A stretch of 64,000 nucleotides of DNA, from positions 1 through 64,000 of the forward strand of contig NZ_FOXP01000008.1 of the NCBI RefSeq assembly GCF_900115745.1, written 5' to 3'. Below, piece by piece: positions 34,382 through 43,311 of this stretch (its first letter is position 1; every line of letters begins with the position of its first letter). The notes below the pieces were generated by a model, which made no database searches, was not told the origin of the DNA, and saw nothing but the letters and a program-made list of their open reading frames with translations. Source of the DNA: Sphingomonas rubra. GTDB taxonomy: Bacteria > Pseudomonadota > Alphaproteobacteria > Sphingomonadales > Sphingomonadaceae. The position numbers and the translations under genes are program-made.

Positions 34382-35343
34382 CGACGCCGCGCATCGCCGT
34401 ACCCGAGATCGATCCGGCGGCGCTCGCCGGCCACGATCCGTCCGCGCCGATCGTCGAGCTGACGGGCGCGACGATGGGGACGACGTGGCGGGTGCTGTAC
34501 GCCGGTCGTTGGCCCGCGGCGGAGACCCGCGCGGGCATCGTCGGGCGGCTGGCCGGGCTGGTCACGCAGCTCAGCCACTGGGACGCCACCTCCGCGGTCG
34601 GCCGCTTCAACGACGCGCCCGCGGGAAGCCGGATGCGCCTGCCGCCCGATCTCGCGCGCGTGGTCGACGAGGGATGGCGGATCGCCGAGGCGAGCGGTGG
34701 TGCCTTCGACCCCGCGATCGGCGCGCTGGTCGACGCCTGGGGCTTCGGTCCGCCGGGGCGCCGGCCACCACCCACCGCGACCGACATCGCCCGCGCGCGC
34801 GCGAACAGCGGATACCGCCGGCTGGCCTGGCGCCCGGTCGAGCGCCTGCTGCACCAGCCGGGTGGCGTGCGGCTCGACCTGTCGGGGATCGCCAAAGGTT
34901 ACGCGGTGGACGCGATCGCCGACCTGCTCGCCGGGCGCGGCATCCGCCACTGCCTGGTCGAGATCGGCGGCGAGCTGGCGGGCCGCGGCCTGCGGCCGGA
35001 CGGCGACCCATGGTGGATCGAGCTGGAGAACCCGCCCGGCATCGCCCTGCCGCCGGTGCGCGTGGCGTTGCACGGCCTCGCCGTCGCCACGTCGGGCACC
35101 TACCGGCGCGGCGATCACACTATCGATCCGCGCACCGGCCATGCCCCGCCGGGTGGCGTCGTCGCCGCCAGCGCGATCGCGCCGACGGCGATGCGGGCGG
35201 ACGCGCTCGCCTCGGCCGCGCTGGTCGCCTATCCGCACCTCGCCGGGGCGGGCCTGGCCGAGGTGCCGCTGCGGCTGATCGTCGCGGGTGAGGCGGGACC
35301 GGTGGAGATCATCACCCCGCCGCTCGCCGCCATGATCGATTGA
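34378..35343 (+). CDS. apbE: FAD:protein FMN transferase (ApbE family)
   Basis: This enzyme attaches FMN from FAD to a threonine of periplasmic or membrane partners. Family features: TGATMGTTWRVLY near residue 33, LSHWDATSAVGRFN near 75, the DLSGIAKGYAVDAIAD flavin/Mg site near 170, GGELAGRG, and ATSGTYRRGDHTIDPRTGHA near 238. No signal peptide is visible. The start is uncertain: no ATG lies before the motif MGTTWRV (34474), so a CTG at 34378 overlapping the DUF4198 stop, or a short protein from 34474, must be considered. GGAGG sits about 12 bases before the CTG. It converges with the ABC permease gene on the other strand. Confidence 0.85.
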   Translation: MTTPRIAVPEIDPAALAGHDPSAPIVELTGATMGTTWRVLYAGRWPAAETRAGIVGRLAGLVTQLSHWDATSAVGRFNDAPAGSRMRLPPDLARVVDEGWRIAEASGGAFDPAIGALVDAWGFGPPGRRPPPTATDIARARANSGYRRLAWRPVERLLHQPGGVRLDLSGIAKGYAVDAIADLLAGRGIRHCLVEIGGELAGRGLRPDGDPWWIELENPPGIALPPVRVALHGLAVATSGTYRRGDHTIDPRTGHAPPGGVVAASAIAPTAMRADALASAALVAYPHLAGAGLAEVPLRLIVAGEAGPVEIITPPLAAMID

Positions 35344-35361
35344 CGCGCCCGCGCGCTGCGA

Positions 35362-36843
35362 TCAAGCCGGTCGCCGCATCATCCGGCTGAGGGCCGACAG
35401 GCTGGGCCGGCCGCCGCTCGCCAGCAGGCTGGCGCGGAACACCCGGCCGAGCGCCACCATCTCCAGCGCGACAAAGGCGGCGAGCAGCGCTCCCGCCCCC
35501 AGCACCTGCCAGGTCGGCACCCCGGTGCCGAGCCGCGCCAGGATCGCGAACGGCGTGTAGATCGGGATCCAGGTCAGCACCTGGACGCCGACCCCCTCCG
35601 ACCCGCGCAGCACCGCCTGCACCAGCACCGTCACCGGCACCATGATGATGAGCAGCACCGGCGTCAGATAGCCTTGCGCGTCGCGCATCGATTCGGCCGT
35701 CGCCCCGATCGCGAGAAAGATCATCGCGACCATCACGTAGCCGAGCACGAAGAAGTACAGGATCGTGGCGATCGCGCCGACCGACGATACCGGCTCCAGC
35801 GCCGGGCGGATCATGTCCGCGATCGCGCCGTGAGTGGCGTAGGCGGCGAACAGGCCGCACGCCGCCCAGGTCGCGACCATCGACAGGCCGATCGCGACGG
35901 TGCCGACCAGCTTGCCGTACATCAGCTCGTCGGGGCTGACACAGGCCAGCATCGCCTCGATCAGCTTGTTGCTGCGCTCCTCCACCGATCCCTGCAGCAT
36001 CCAGCTGCCCGACAGGATCAGCGACATGAGCAGGATATAGGCACTGGCGAGCGGCAGGATCGACCGGATCAGCGTGCGCTGACGGACGCTGTCGCGCGTC
36101 GGCGTCTGCACCGCGATCGCGGGCGTCAGCATCGCCGCCGCACGGGCGGTGGCGGGCGCGACGCCGCTCGCCGCCAGGTAGCGCGACTGGAGCTCGCGCC
36201 CGAGCACCTGCTGCACGGGCTGGACGAAGTCGGCCGAGGGCTGCCCGTTCGACCATAGGCGGACCAGCGGCGCCCTCCCGAACTCCGCGGGCACCAGCAG
36301 GGCATAGTCGAGCGGCTCCGCCTTGCCGTCGGGCCGCAGCAGCGGGCGGAGCAGCGCGTCGAGCCGGGCCGCGGGGGCGGCGGCGATGGCGGGCGGGACC
36401 GGCACCAGCGCGTAATCGGGTTCGGGTGCCACGAAGTCCGGCACCTCGGCGGGCTTGATCCGCCTGATCGCGGCGAGCGCACCGGACACACCGCCGGTGG
36501 CGGCGAAGCGGGCCACCTCCTCGTCGGTGTACCAGCGGTCGTGCCGCGCCCAGGTCGCACCGGGGTCCGCCGCTTCCAGATGGTGGCGATCGACGTAGCG
36601 CGACAGCGCGACCAGCACCCGGCGATCGTCGTCCAGCTTCAGCCGCCGGGCGATCGCCTGCGCGGTCTGGCCGCCGGTACGGTCGATCAGCATGACGCGC
36701 GTCGTCTCCGACCGGTCCATGAAGCGCGACGCCAGCGGCCCGATCGCGAAGGCGAGCGGCAGGATCAGCAGCGTCAGCCAGAAGCTGCGCGTGGCGGCGA
36801 TCTGGCGGAACTCGCGCGCCGCGACGAGGAGGATGCGGGACAT
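35362..36843 (-). CDS. ABC transporter permease (NatB-like, ABC-2 type)
   Basis: A 493-residue ABC-2 permease. The N-terminal helix (TRSFWLTLLILPLAFAIGPL) is followed by a large periplasmic segment (about residues 40-270), then five to six C-terminal helices starting RSILPLASAYILLMSLILSG. The signature SVEERSNKLIEAMLACVSPD near residue 295 is typical of NatB-type exporters. It pairs with the ATPase encoded by the preceding gene: the ATPase stop and this ATG overlap by one base (TGATG). The substrate is unknown. It is the last gene of the minus-strand operon. Confidence 0.92.
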   Translation of the reverse strand: MSRILLVAAREFRQIAATRSFWLTLLILPLAFAIGPLASRFMDRSETTRVMLIDRTGGQTAQAIARRLKLDDDRRVLVALSRYVDRHHLEAADPGATWARHDRWYTDEEVARFAATGGVSGALAAIRRIKPAEVPDFVAPEPDYALVPVPPAIAAAPAARLDALLRPLLRPDGKAEPLDYALLVPAEFGRAPLVRLWSNGQPSADFVQPVQQVLGRELQSRYLAASGVAPATARAAAMLTPAIAVQTPTRDSVRQRTLIRSILPLASAYILLMSLILSGSWMLQGSVEERSNKLIEAMLACVSPDELMYGKLVGTVAIGLSMVATWAACGLFAAYATHGAIADMIRPALEPVSSVGAIATILYFFVLGYVMVAMIFLAIGATAESMRDAQGYLTPVLLIIMVPVTVLVQAVLRGSEGVGVQVLTWIPIYTPFAILARLGTGVPTWQVLGAGALLAAFVALEMVALGRVFRASLLASGGRPSLSALSRMMRRPA

Positions 36844-37763
36844 CACGAGCGAACCTCCGCCGAACCGACGATGCTGATGAAGACGTCGTGCAGCCCCGGC
36901 CGGTGCTGCTCGAACCGGCGCAGCGGCACGCCGCGCGCGGTACATTGCTGGAGCAGGTCGCCGGGGTCGCGCCCGGGCGAGAGTTCGACCCGCCACCGGG
37001 TCCAGCCGTCACCCGCATCGCCCTGCGCCGCCGTGCTCTCCACCCCGTCGAGCCCGGCAGGATCGGTGCGCGCGACCAGCTCCAGCCGCGCGGGCAGCAT
37101 CGCCCTCGCCTCGTCCTGCGTTCCGTCGAACAGCTTGGCGCCGTGGGCGAGTAGCAGCAGCCGGTCGCACAGCCGCTCGGCATGTTGCATCACGTGCGTC
37201 GAGAACACGACCGCGGCGCCGCCGCGCGCGGCCCCGGTGATCTCGTCCTCCAGCAGCCCCTGGTTGACCGGGTCCAGGCCGGAGAACGGTTCGTCCAGGA
37301 TCAGCAGGTCGGGCGCGTTGACGACGGCGGTGGCGAGCTGAACCTTCTGCGCCATGCCCTTGGACAGCTTGTCGACGTTGGTCTTCAGGTTCGCCGACAG
37401 GCCGAACCGGTCGAGCAGCGCGCGCGCCCGTACCCGCGCGTCGACCGCGCTCATTCCCTTCAGCCGGCCGAAATAGACCACGGTGTCGAGCGCGGTCATC
37501 GACCGGTACAGCCCGCGCTCCTCCGGTAGGAAGCCGAGCCGCCGGCCGACTTCGCGACCCGGCGCGTGCCCCAAGACCTCGATCGACCCGGCGTCCGGCC
37601 GGATGATGTCGAGCACCATGCGCAGCGAGGTGGTCTTGCCGGCGCCGTTGCCGCCGAGAAAGCCGAACACCTCGCCGGGCGGGACGGCGAAGCTGAGACC
37701 GTCCACCGCCGTGCGATCGCCGAAGCGCTTGACGACGCCGTCGAGGCGCAGGCTGTGGTTCAC
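36843..37763 (-). CDS. ABC transporter ATP-binding protein (NatA-like)
   Basis: A 306-residue nucleotide-binding subunit: Walker A GGNGAGKTT near residue 38, Q-loop region EERGLY, signature LSKGMAQKVQL near 134, Walker B LLILDEPFSGLDP near 154, H-loop STHVMQ near 189. A Gly (GGNGAGKT) replaces the usual Pro before Asn. The C-terminal 90 residues form the DUF4162-like extension common in NatA. GTG 37763 overlaps the upstream fusion-gene stop (GTGA). Confidence 0.93.
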   Translation of the reverse strand: MNHSLRLDGVVKRFGDRTAVDGLSFAVPPGEVFGFLGGNGAGKTTSLRMVLDIIRPDAGSIEVLGHAPGREVGRRLGFLPEERGLYRSMTALDTVVYFGRLKGMSAVDARVRARALLDRFGLSANLKTNVDKLSKGMAQKVQLATAVVNAPDLLILDEPFSGLDPVNQGLLEDEITGAARGGAAVVFSTHVMQHAERLCDRLLLLAHGAKLFDGTQDEARAMLPARLELVARTDPAGLDGVESTAAQGDAGDGWTRWRVELSPGRDPGDLLQQCTARGVPLRRFEQHRPGLHDVFISIVGSAEVRS

Positions 37764-40700
37764 CGGGTAACCTCCACGACATTGTCGTCGCCGCTGCGAT
37801 CGATGTACTTGTTGTACGGGTCGACGCCGACGAAGGCGGGCGCCCGCGCGGTGACGATGCGGACCTGCTGGCTGCCGCTGCGGATCGGGCGGCGCTCGAA
37901 CCCGAGCACGTCGGCGCGCGAGAAGCCGCCGAAGCCGGGTCGCGCGGTGAAGGCGCCGACGTCGAAGCTGCCCGCGAGCGGCACGCGCCTCTCGTTGCCC
38001 TGCCCATCGGCGACGAACTTGTCGGCGTCGATGGTCAGCAGCGTTTCCCAGCGGCCATCGGACAGGCGACGCGTCGTCGCCTCCTTCGCCTTCAAGTCCC
38101 ACAGCACGATCCGCTCGAACAGGTCGGCGACGAGCTGCCGCTCCTCCGGCGTCCGCGCCAGCGAGGCGAAGCCGGCGACGAGGTCGGTGGAGCGCGGATA
38201 GGGGCGCCCGCGGAAGCGGTAGCGGTCGAGCAGCGCCGCCAGCATGCGGTTGACGCGGTCCTCGCCGAGGCGATCCTGGAGCAGGTAGAGCGCCAGCGCA
38301 CCCTTGTTGTAGTGGATGTACGCCTGGTTCTCGACGCGCATCAGCGGCTGTTCCTCGACCGCCTCCGACCGGCGGCCGCGCAGGTAATCGTCGAGCTCGT
38401 ATTTCAGGAAACGGCGGATCTTGTCGGGGCCGTAGAGGTGCTTCATCACCATCAGCGTCGAATATTGCGCCATGGATTCCACCAGCAGCGTGCCGCCCTG
38501 CATGTCGGCGCTGATGATCTGGTGCGCCCAATATTGGTGGCCCAGCTCGTGCGCGGTGACGTAGGTGACGTAGTCGATATCGTCGGCGCGGCGCGCGTCG
38601 GCGATGAAGCCGATCTTCTCCGAATAGGGGATCGTGCCGGCGAACGCCTGCGCGAAGGTCGAGTAGCCGGGAAACTCGACGATGCGGGCATAGTCGAACT
38701 GGTATGGCCCGAAATTGCCGCGGTAATAGCTCAGCGTCGCCTGCATCGCCGTGAGCATGCGGCGGACGTTGAAGGCGTGGCGCGGGTCGTAATGGACCGA
38801 CAGGCGCACCCCGTCCGCCAATCGCATCGCCTCCCGATAGCGCGCCGACTGGATCGAGAAAAAGGCGAGGATCGGCGCTTCCGACACGAAATGGGCGGTG
38901 CGGCGGCCGCCGGCGGTCACGTCCGCCACCTTGCGGCCGGGCGCGATCGGCACCTGATCGGCGTCGGTCGACAAGGTGATGTCGGAGCGGACCCAGTCGG
39001 CATGAACGTAGTTGCGCCACTGCGCCGCGCGGTCCTCCAATTTGGCGGGACGCAGCTCGGCAGGCAGCCCCTGTTTGCGGCGCTTGGCGCGGTCCTGGAG
39101 CAGGCCACTCTTGTCCATGCCGATCACCGGCGCGAACTCGCGGTTGTTGAGGAAGCTGCCGTTACCGACCAGGCGGGTGTCGTCGTCGTTGGCGGTGAAG
39201 CCGCGATCGATCCGCGCGGTGCGGAAGGCGACCGTACCGACCGCGCCGGGCGCGAGCGGACGATCGAAGCGGTAGATGCGGTACTGGAAGTCGCGATCGA
39301 CCATCACCGGCTGCGCACCGAGGACGACCATGGCGACCAGCCGGGTGCGATCGTCCTGAAGGCGCAGGTGCAGGTCGCGCAGCGGCGCGCCGGTATCGTT
39401 GACGAAGACGTAGCGGCCCGCCACCGCCATCCGCCGCTCGGCCGGGTGGAGCGCGACGTCGAGCCGGATGTCGGTCAGCGTCGGTTGGCGAAGCGAGGCG
39501 TAGGGCAAGTATTTGCGCTCATAGGCGGCGATCCGCGCCTCCTGCTCGGACCCGCTGCGATAGGTGTTGAGCACGTTCATCTGGCGGTAGATGAAGGCCC
39601 CGCTCGCCAGGATAACGGCCAGCGCGCCCGCGAGCAGCACGCCCGGCAGCCCCCGCAGCCGCGCGGGTGCGAGCCGCAACCGGTGGGCGAGCTTCACGTC
39701 GGTGCCGCGGCGCCACAGCAGGTGCGCGGCGACGGCGAGCGCCAGCGCCCAGCCCGACCAGTAGAGCCGCAGCCACCAGCCCCGCGCGCCCCCGACCGCA
39801 TCGCCGTTCATGTCCGACAGCGGCATCGAGCCCGTCGCCCCGTACAGGTAGAGCGGATGCTCCCAGCCGATCGTCGTGAACACGCTGGTCGCGACGAGGT
39901 AGGCGACCATCACCGCCCAGCCGACATATTTATTGGGGCTGAGCGCCTGGATGAAGACGGCGAGTACCGCGAGAAGGATGAAGTCGACCGCGAACGGCGC
40001 GACGTACCAGGCGAGATACTCGCCCGGCGCCAGATCGGTGACGCCGCGGAACAACTGCACCGCCATCGCGAGCAGCACCGACACCAGCAGCATTGCGACC
40101 AGCACGCCGGCGACCGCCAGCGTCTTGGGCACCAGATATCCCCAATTGGGCAGCGGCGTCGCGTCGACGATCTCGTTCATGCCGCGCTCGCGGTCACGCC
40201 ACACCAGCTCGCCCGCGTAGTAGATGGCGATGATGATCGGCATCAGCGCGAAGGCGCCGGCCAGTTGGTCGATGATCGAGAAGGTGAGCGGATAGGTCGG
40301 CGTGCCGTAGCGCTCGCCCGCGAACAACAGCCGGGAGCCCGCGCTGAACAACCCGATCGCGAGCATGATGAGGAAGCCGGGACTGCGGAAGATCAGCGCC
40401 ATCTCGAAGCGGGTGCGCGCGAGGAGCTGGACGCGGCGCACGCCCACCGGGTCGGTCGGCGGCAGCGTCGCCGCGACGCGCGGCTCGGTCGCGGCGAGCC
40501 GGGCGGCGCGGCGCTGCTCGCGGCGAAGGCGGCGCGGGGAGGCGCCGCGCTCGGCGAAGGAGAAGCGCGCGTACGCCAAGGCCAGCGCCAGGCTGCCGAG
40601 CGCGAGGCAGAGGAGCCGGTTCGCCGCCAGCACGCCGGCGAAGGCGGGCATCGCCGCATTCGCCTCCGCCGCCGTCCAGTAGCGGGTGACCCAGCCGAAC

Positions 40701-41344
40701 GCGGCGTTGCCGAACGGTTCCAGATAGGCGACCGTCTCGCGCCACTCGGGCCGGGTGCCGGTGATGCCGACCAGCGCGAAGTACAGCACCAGAAAGACGA
40801 TGACGCCCAAGTAGCTGTAGGTCATCGACCGCGTCGTCGTGGCGACCGCGAAGAACACGCCTGCGGTGAGAAACAGATTGGGCAGCGCGAGCAGGAAATA
40901 GGCGTAGAGATAATCGCCGAGGCGGTTGGGGCCGAGCGTCTCCGGATCGACCCATGGCATCAGCGAGCCGAGCCAGATCGCCAGCGGCACCGCCAGGAAG
41001 GCGATCGCGGCGGCGGCGAACGCACCCGCGAACCGGGCCAGCAGGTACGCCGCCTTGGTGACACGGGTCGATCGGACCATCGCGCCGAACCCGCTCTCGT
41101 CGTCGCGGACCACGACGTTGGCCACGAACGCGGTGGTCACGAACATGAAGAAGATCGACATGATCGTGTGCGTTCGCGCGAGCGCGGTGGCCGCGTTCTT
41201 GTGGACGTTGCCGCCGCTGCCGATCTGGATCTGGTCGATCGTCATCGACCCGAAGGTCAGGAGGAAGAACAGGATCGCGACGACCCAGAAGACGGGGTTC
41301 CTGAGCTGATAGCGCAGCTCGAACCGGGCGATCGCGCCGACCAT
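37760..41344 (-). CDS. ABC-2 permease fused to M1-family metallopeptidase
   Basis: A 1,194-residue membrane protein. Residues 1 to about 600 hold two ABC-2-type permease units (MVGAIARFELRYQLRNPVFW at the start, a second repeat from about 315, FEMALIFRSPGFLIMLAIGL), with roughly 12 helices. A last helix near residue 590 (GVLLAGALAVILASGAFIYR) leads to a periplasmic M1 peptidase of about 590 residues with zinc site HELGHQYWAHQ (about residue 930) and the third ligand Glu in LLVESMAQYS. The motif HYNKGALALYLL near 1010 lies where M1 enzymes have their catalytic Tyr. It probably exports and trims peptides with the ATPases on either side. It overlaps the downstream ATPase by four bases. Confidence 0.93.
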   Translation of the reverse strand: MVGAIARFELRYQLRNPVFWVVAILFFLLTFGSMTIDQIQIGSGGNVHKNAATALARTHTIMSIFFMFVTTAFVANVVVRDDESGFGAMVRSTRVTKAAYLLARFAGAFAAAAIAFLAVPLAIWLGSLMPWVDPETLGPNRLGDYLYAYFLLALPNLFLTAGVFFAVATTTRSMTYSYLGVIVFLVLYFALVGITGTRPEWRETVAYLEPFGNAAFGWVTRYWTAAEANAAMPAFAGVLAANRLLCLALGSLALALAYARFSFAERGASPRRLRREQRRAARLAATEPRVAATLPPTDPVGVRRVQLLARTRFEMALIFRSPGFLIMLAIGLFSAGSRLLFAGERYGTPTYPLTFSIIDQLAGAFALMPIIIAIYYAGELVWRDRERGMNEIVDATPLPNWGYLVPKTLAVAGVLVAMLLVSVLLAMAVQLFRGVTDLAPGEYLAWYVAPFAVDFILLAVLAVFIQALSPNKYVGWAVMVAYLVATSVFTTIGWEHPLYLYGATGSMPLSDMNGDAVGGARGWWLRLYWSGWALALAVAAHLLWRRGTDVKLAHRLRLAPARLRGLPGVLLAGALAVILASGAFIYRQMNVLNTYRSGSEQEARIAAYERKYLPYASLRQPTLTDIRLDVALHPAERRMAVAGRYVFVNDTGAPLRDLHLRLQDDRTRLVAMVVLGAQPVMVDRDFQYRIYRFDRPLAPGAVGTVAFRTARIDRGFTANDDDTRLVGNGSFLNNREFAPVIGMDKSGLLQDRAKRRKQGLPAELRPAKLEDRAAQWRNYVHADWVRSDITLSTDADQVPIAPGRKVADVTAGGRRTAHFVSEAPILAFFSIQSARYREAMRLADGVRLSVHYDPRHAFNVRRMLTAMQATLSYYRGNFGPYQFDYARIVEFPGYSTFAQAFAGTIPYSEKIGFIADARRADDIDYVTYVTAHELGHQYWAHQIISADMQGGTLLVESMAQYSTLMVMKHLYGPDKIRRFLKYELDDYLRGRRSEAVEEQPLMRVENQAYIHYNKGALALYLLQDRLGEDRVNRMLAALLDRYRFRGRPYPRSTDLVAGFASLARTPEERQLVADLFERIVLWDLKAKEATTRRLSDGRWETLLTIDADKFVADGQGNERRVPLAGSFDVGAFTARPGFGGFSRADVLGFERRPIRSGSQQVRIVTARAPAFVGVDPYNKYIDRSGDDNVVEVTR

Positions 41345-41350
41345 GGCGGC

Positions 41351-42271
41351 TCAGCCCGCGATCGCGGGCGCGGCGGCCGCAGCCGGAACGACGCCGGGCG
41401 CGCGGCGCGAGCGGGCGAGCGTGGAGAAATACACGTCCTCCAGCCCACCCTCCGCCGGGCGGAAGCCGTCGCCGGGATCGTGGTCGGCCAGCACGTGGAT
41501 GATCGTGCGCCCGGCGAACAGGCGGGTGGAGATCACCTCGTGCGCCCCGCGCGCGTCGTCCAGTTCGTCGCGGCCGATCGTCTTCGCCCACACCTGCCCC
41601 CGCGTCCGCGCGATCAAGTCCAGCGGTGCGCCCTCCAGCTGGATGCGCCCGGCGGCGAGCACCGCCATGCGCGGGCACAGGTCGGCGACGTCCTCGACGA
41701 TGTGGGTCGACAGGATGACGACGACGTTCTCGCCGATCTCCGCCAGGAGGTTGAGGAAGCGGTTGCGCTCCTCCGGGTCGAGGCCGGCAGTCGGCTCGTC
41801 GACGATGATGAGGCGCGGGTTGCCGATCAGCGCCTGGGCGATGCCGAAACGCTGGCGCATGCCGCCCGAGAAGCCGGCGATCGCCTTTTTCCGGTGCGTC
41901 CAGAGATTGGTCTGGGCGAGCAGCGTCTCGACGGTGGTGCGGCGGTCGGCGGCGGAGGCGATGCCCTTCAGCACCGCCATGTGATCGAGCATGTCATAGG
42001 CCGACACGCGCGGATAGACGCCGAAATCCTGGGGTAGATAGCCCAGCGTCTCGCGCAGGCGTTCGGGCTGGGCGATGACGTCGATGTCGCCGAAGCGGAT
42101 GGTGCCGGCGGTGGGCGTCTGCAACGTCGCGACGGTGCGCATCAGCGTCGACTTGCCCGCGCCGTTGGGGCCGAGCAGCCCGAACATGCCGGTGGGGATC
42201 GAGAACGACACCTCGTCCAGCGCGCGCGTGCCATTGGCGTAGACGTGGCTGACGCCGTTCAGTTCGAGCAT
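41351..42271 (-). CDS. ABC transporter ATP-binding protein
   Basis: A 306-residue ATPase: Walker A GPNGAGKSTL near residue 35, Q-loop YLPQDFGVYP near 80, signature FSGGMRQRFGIAQ near 135, Walker B LIIVDEPTAGLDP near 155, H-loop STHIVED. Six bases separate its stop from the start of the permease/peptidase fusion, so it is the natural ATPase of that protein. The C-terminus ends in a low-complexity Ala/Pro tail. ATG 42271 follows the DUF2891 stop by 26 bp. Confidence 0.93.
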   Translation of the reverse strand: MLELNGVSHVYANGTRALDEVSFSIPTGMFGLLGPNGAGKSTLMRTVATLQTPTAGTIRFGDIDVIAQPERLRETLGYLPQDFGVYPRVSAYDMLDHMAVLKGIASAADRRTTVETLLAQTNLWTHRKKAIAGFSGGMRQRFGIAQALIGNPRLIIVDEPTAGLDPEERNRFLNLLAEIGENVVVILSTHIVEDVADLCPRMAVLAAGRIQLEGAPLDLIARTRGQVWAKTIGRDELDDARGAHEVISTRLFAGRTIIHVLADHDPGDGFRPAEGGLEDVYFSTLARSRRAPGVVPAAAAAPAIAG

Positions 42272-42297
42272 AGGTCCCCCCGGATGTACCGGTGAAA

Positions 42298-43311
42298 CTA
42301 TCCGTTTCGTTCGGGAACGCAACACGCCGTCGCCAGCAGCGCGAAGCTGGCGAGCCAGTGGCCGCCCATGTAATCGTCGTCGAGGTGCGGCAGCCCCGCA
42401 TCGAGGTGGCGGTCGGCGGCATCGGCCATCGCGGCGACCGCCGGATGCGCGGGGCCCAGCGCCGCGGCGATCGCGCGCCAGCACCAGGCGCGGCTGAGAT
42501 TGAGGCCGTCGAGATGCGCGATCTTGCCGTCGCTGCGGTCGGAGACGTGCGCGGGGGCGAACAGCGTCGCCGGACGCCCCTGCGCCACGTCGGGCAGGAA
42601 GGCGTCGAACCAGGCGGCGAAGTCGGATGCGGGCAGCACCCGGCTCATCAGCAACGCCTCGGTCAGCGCGGAGGAGAGGAAATCGTCGCCCGACGGCTCC
42701 CACGCCTGGCAGCCGTGGTCGCCGCCGAACCAGACGCGGGCACGATCGTCGATCAACGCGACGAGCGCCGGGTCGCGCGTCACCGCCCAGTCGCGCGCGT
42801 GGACCAGCGCGAAGGCGGTGTTGGAATGGGTGCCGACGCGGATCGGATAGGTGAGCTTGGGCAGATAGCCCCGGAGGCGCTCGGCAAAGGCGGCGGCGAG
42901 CGGGGCGAGCGCGTCCCCCCAGGGCGCGTCGTGGCGCGCCGCCTCCGCCTGGAGGGCGAGCAGCCAGGCCCAGCCGTACGGCCGCTCGAACCCGGCGGTC
43001 ATCGGCCGGTCGAGATAGGCCAGCTCGCCGGCGACCAGCGCCGGCGTCAGCATCGCGTCGGCACGGGCGGCGATCGTCGCTGCGGCGGGCAGGTCGGGGA
43101 ACAGGCGGCGGATTGTCAGCAGTTGCCACCAGCCATGGACGCAGCTGTGCCAGTCGAAGCTGCCATGGAAGATCGGGTGCAGCGTGGCGGGCGCCGTTAC
43201 GTCGTGCGGGCCGATGAGGATCTGGTCGAGCTTGTAGGGATATTCGCGGCCGACATGGTCGAGCGTCACGGCCGCGAAGCGGGCGGCGAGGTCGGGGGTC
43301 AGCGTCGTCAT
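42298..43311 (-). CDS. DUF2891 protein
   Basis: A 337-residue soluble protein matching DUF2891: FHGSFDWHSCVHGWWQLLTI near residue 48, YPIRVGTHSNTAFALVHARD near 155, and GDDFLSSALTEALLMSRVL near 208. The His/Trp/Asp-rich blocks and helical content suggest an alpha/alpha-barrel hydrolase or lyase fold, but no activity is established that I know of. The gene commonly neighbours DUF969/DUF979 genes. ATG 43311 overlaps the DUF979 stop (ATGA). Confidence 0.85.
   Translation of the reverse strand: MTTLTPDLAARFAAVTLDHVGREYPYKLDQILIGPHDVTAPATLHPIFHGSFDWHSCVHGWWQLLTIRRLFPDLPAAATIAARADAMLTPALVAGELAYLDRPMTAGFERPYGWAWLLALQAEAARHDAPWGDALAPLAAAFAERLRGYLPKLTYPIRVGTHSNTAFALVHARDWAVTRDPALVALIDDRARVWFGGDHGCQAWEPSGDDFLSSALTEALLMSRVLPASDFAAWFDAFLPDVAQGRPATLFAPAHVSDRSDGKIAHLDGLNLSRAWCWRAIAAALGPAHPAVAAMADAADRHLDAGLPHLDDDYMGGHWLASFALLATACCVPERNG

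Noticed and set aside
38312..42037. 1,241-codon open frame on the plus strand
   Set aside because: It lies exactly opposite the ABC permease/M1 fusion and ATPase genes, is rich in Arg, His, Gln and Asp, and has no recognisable domain; it is a high-GC antisense artefact.
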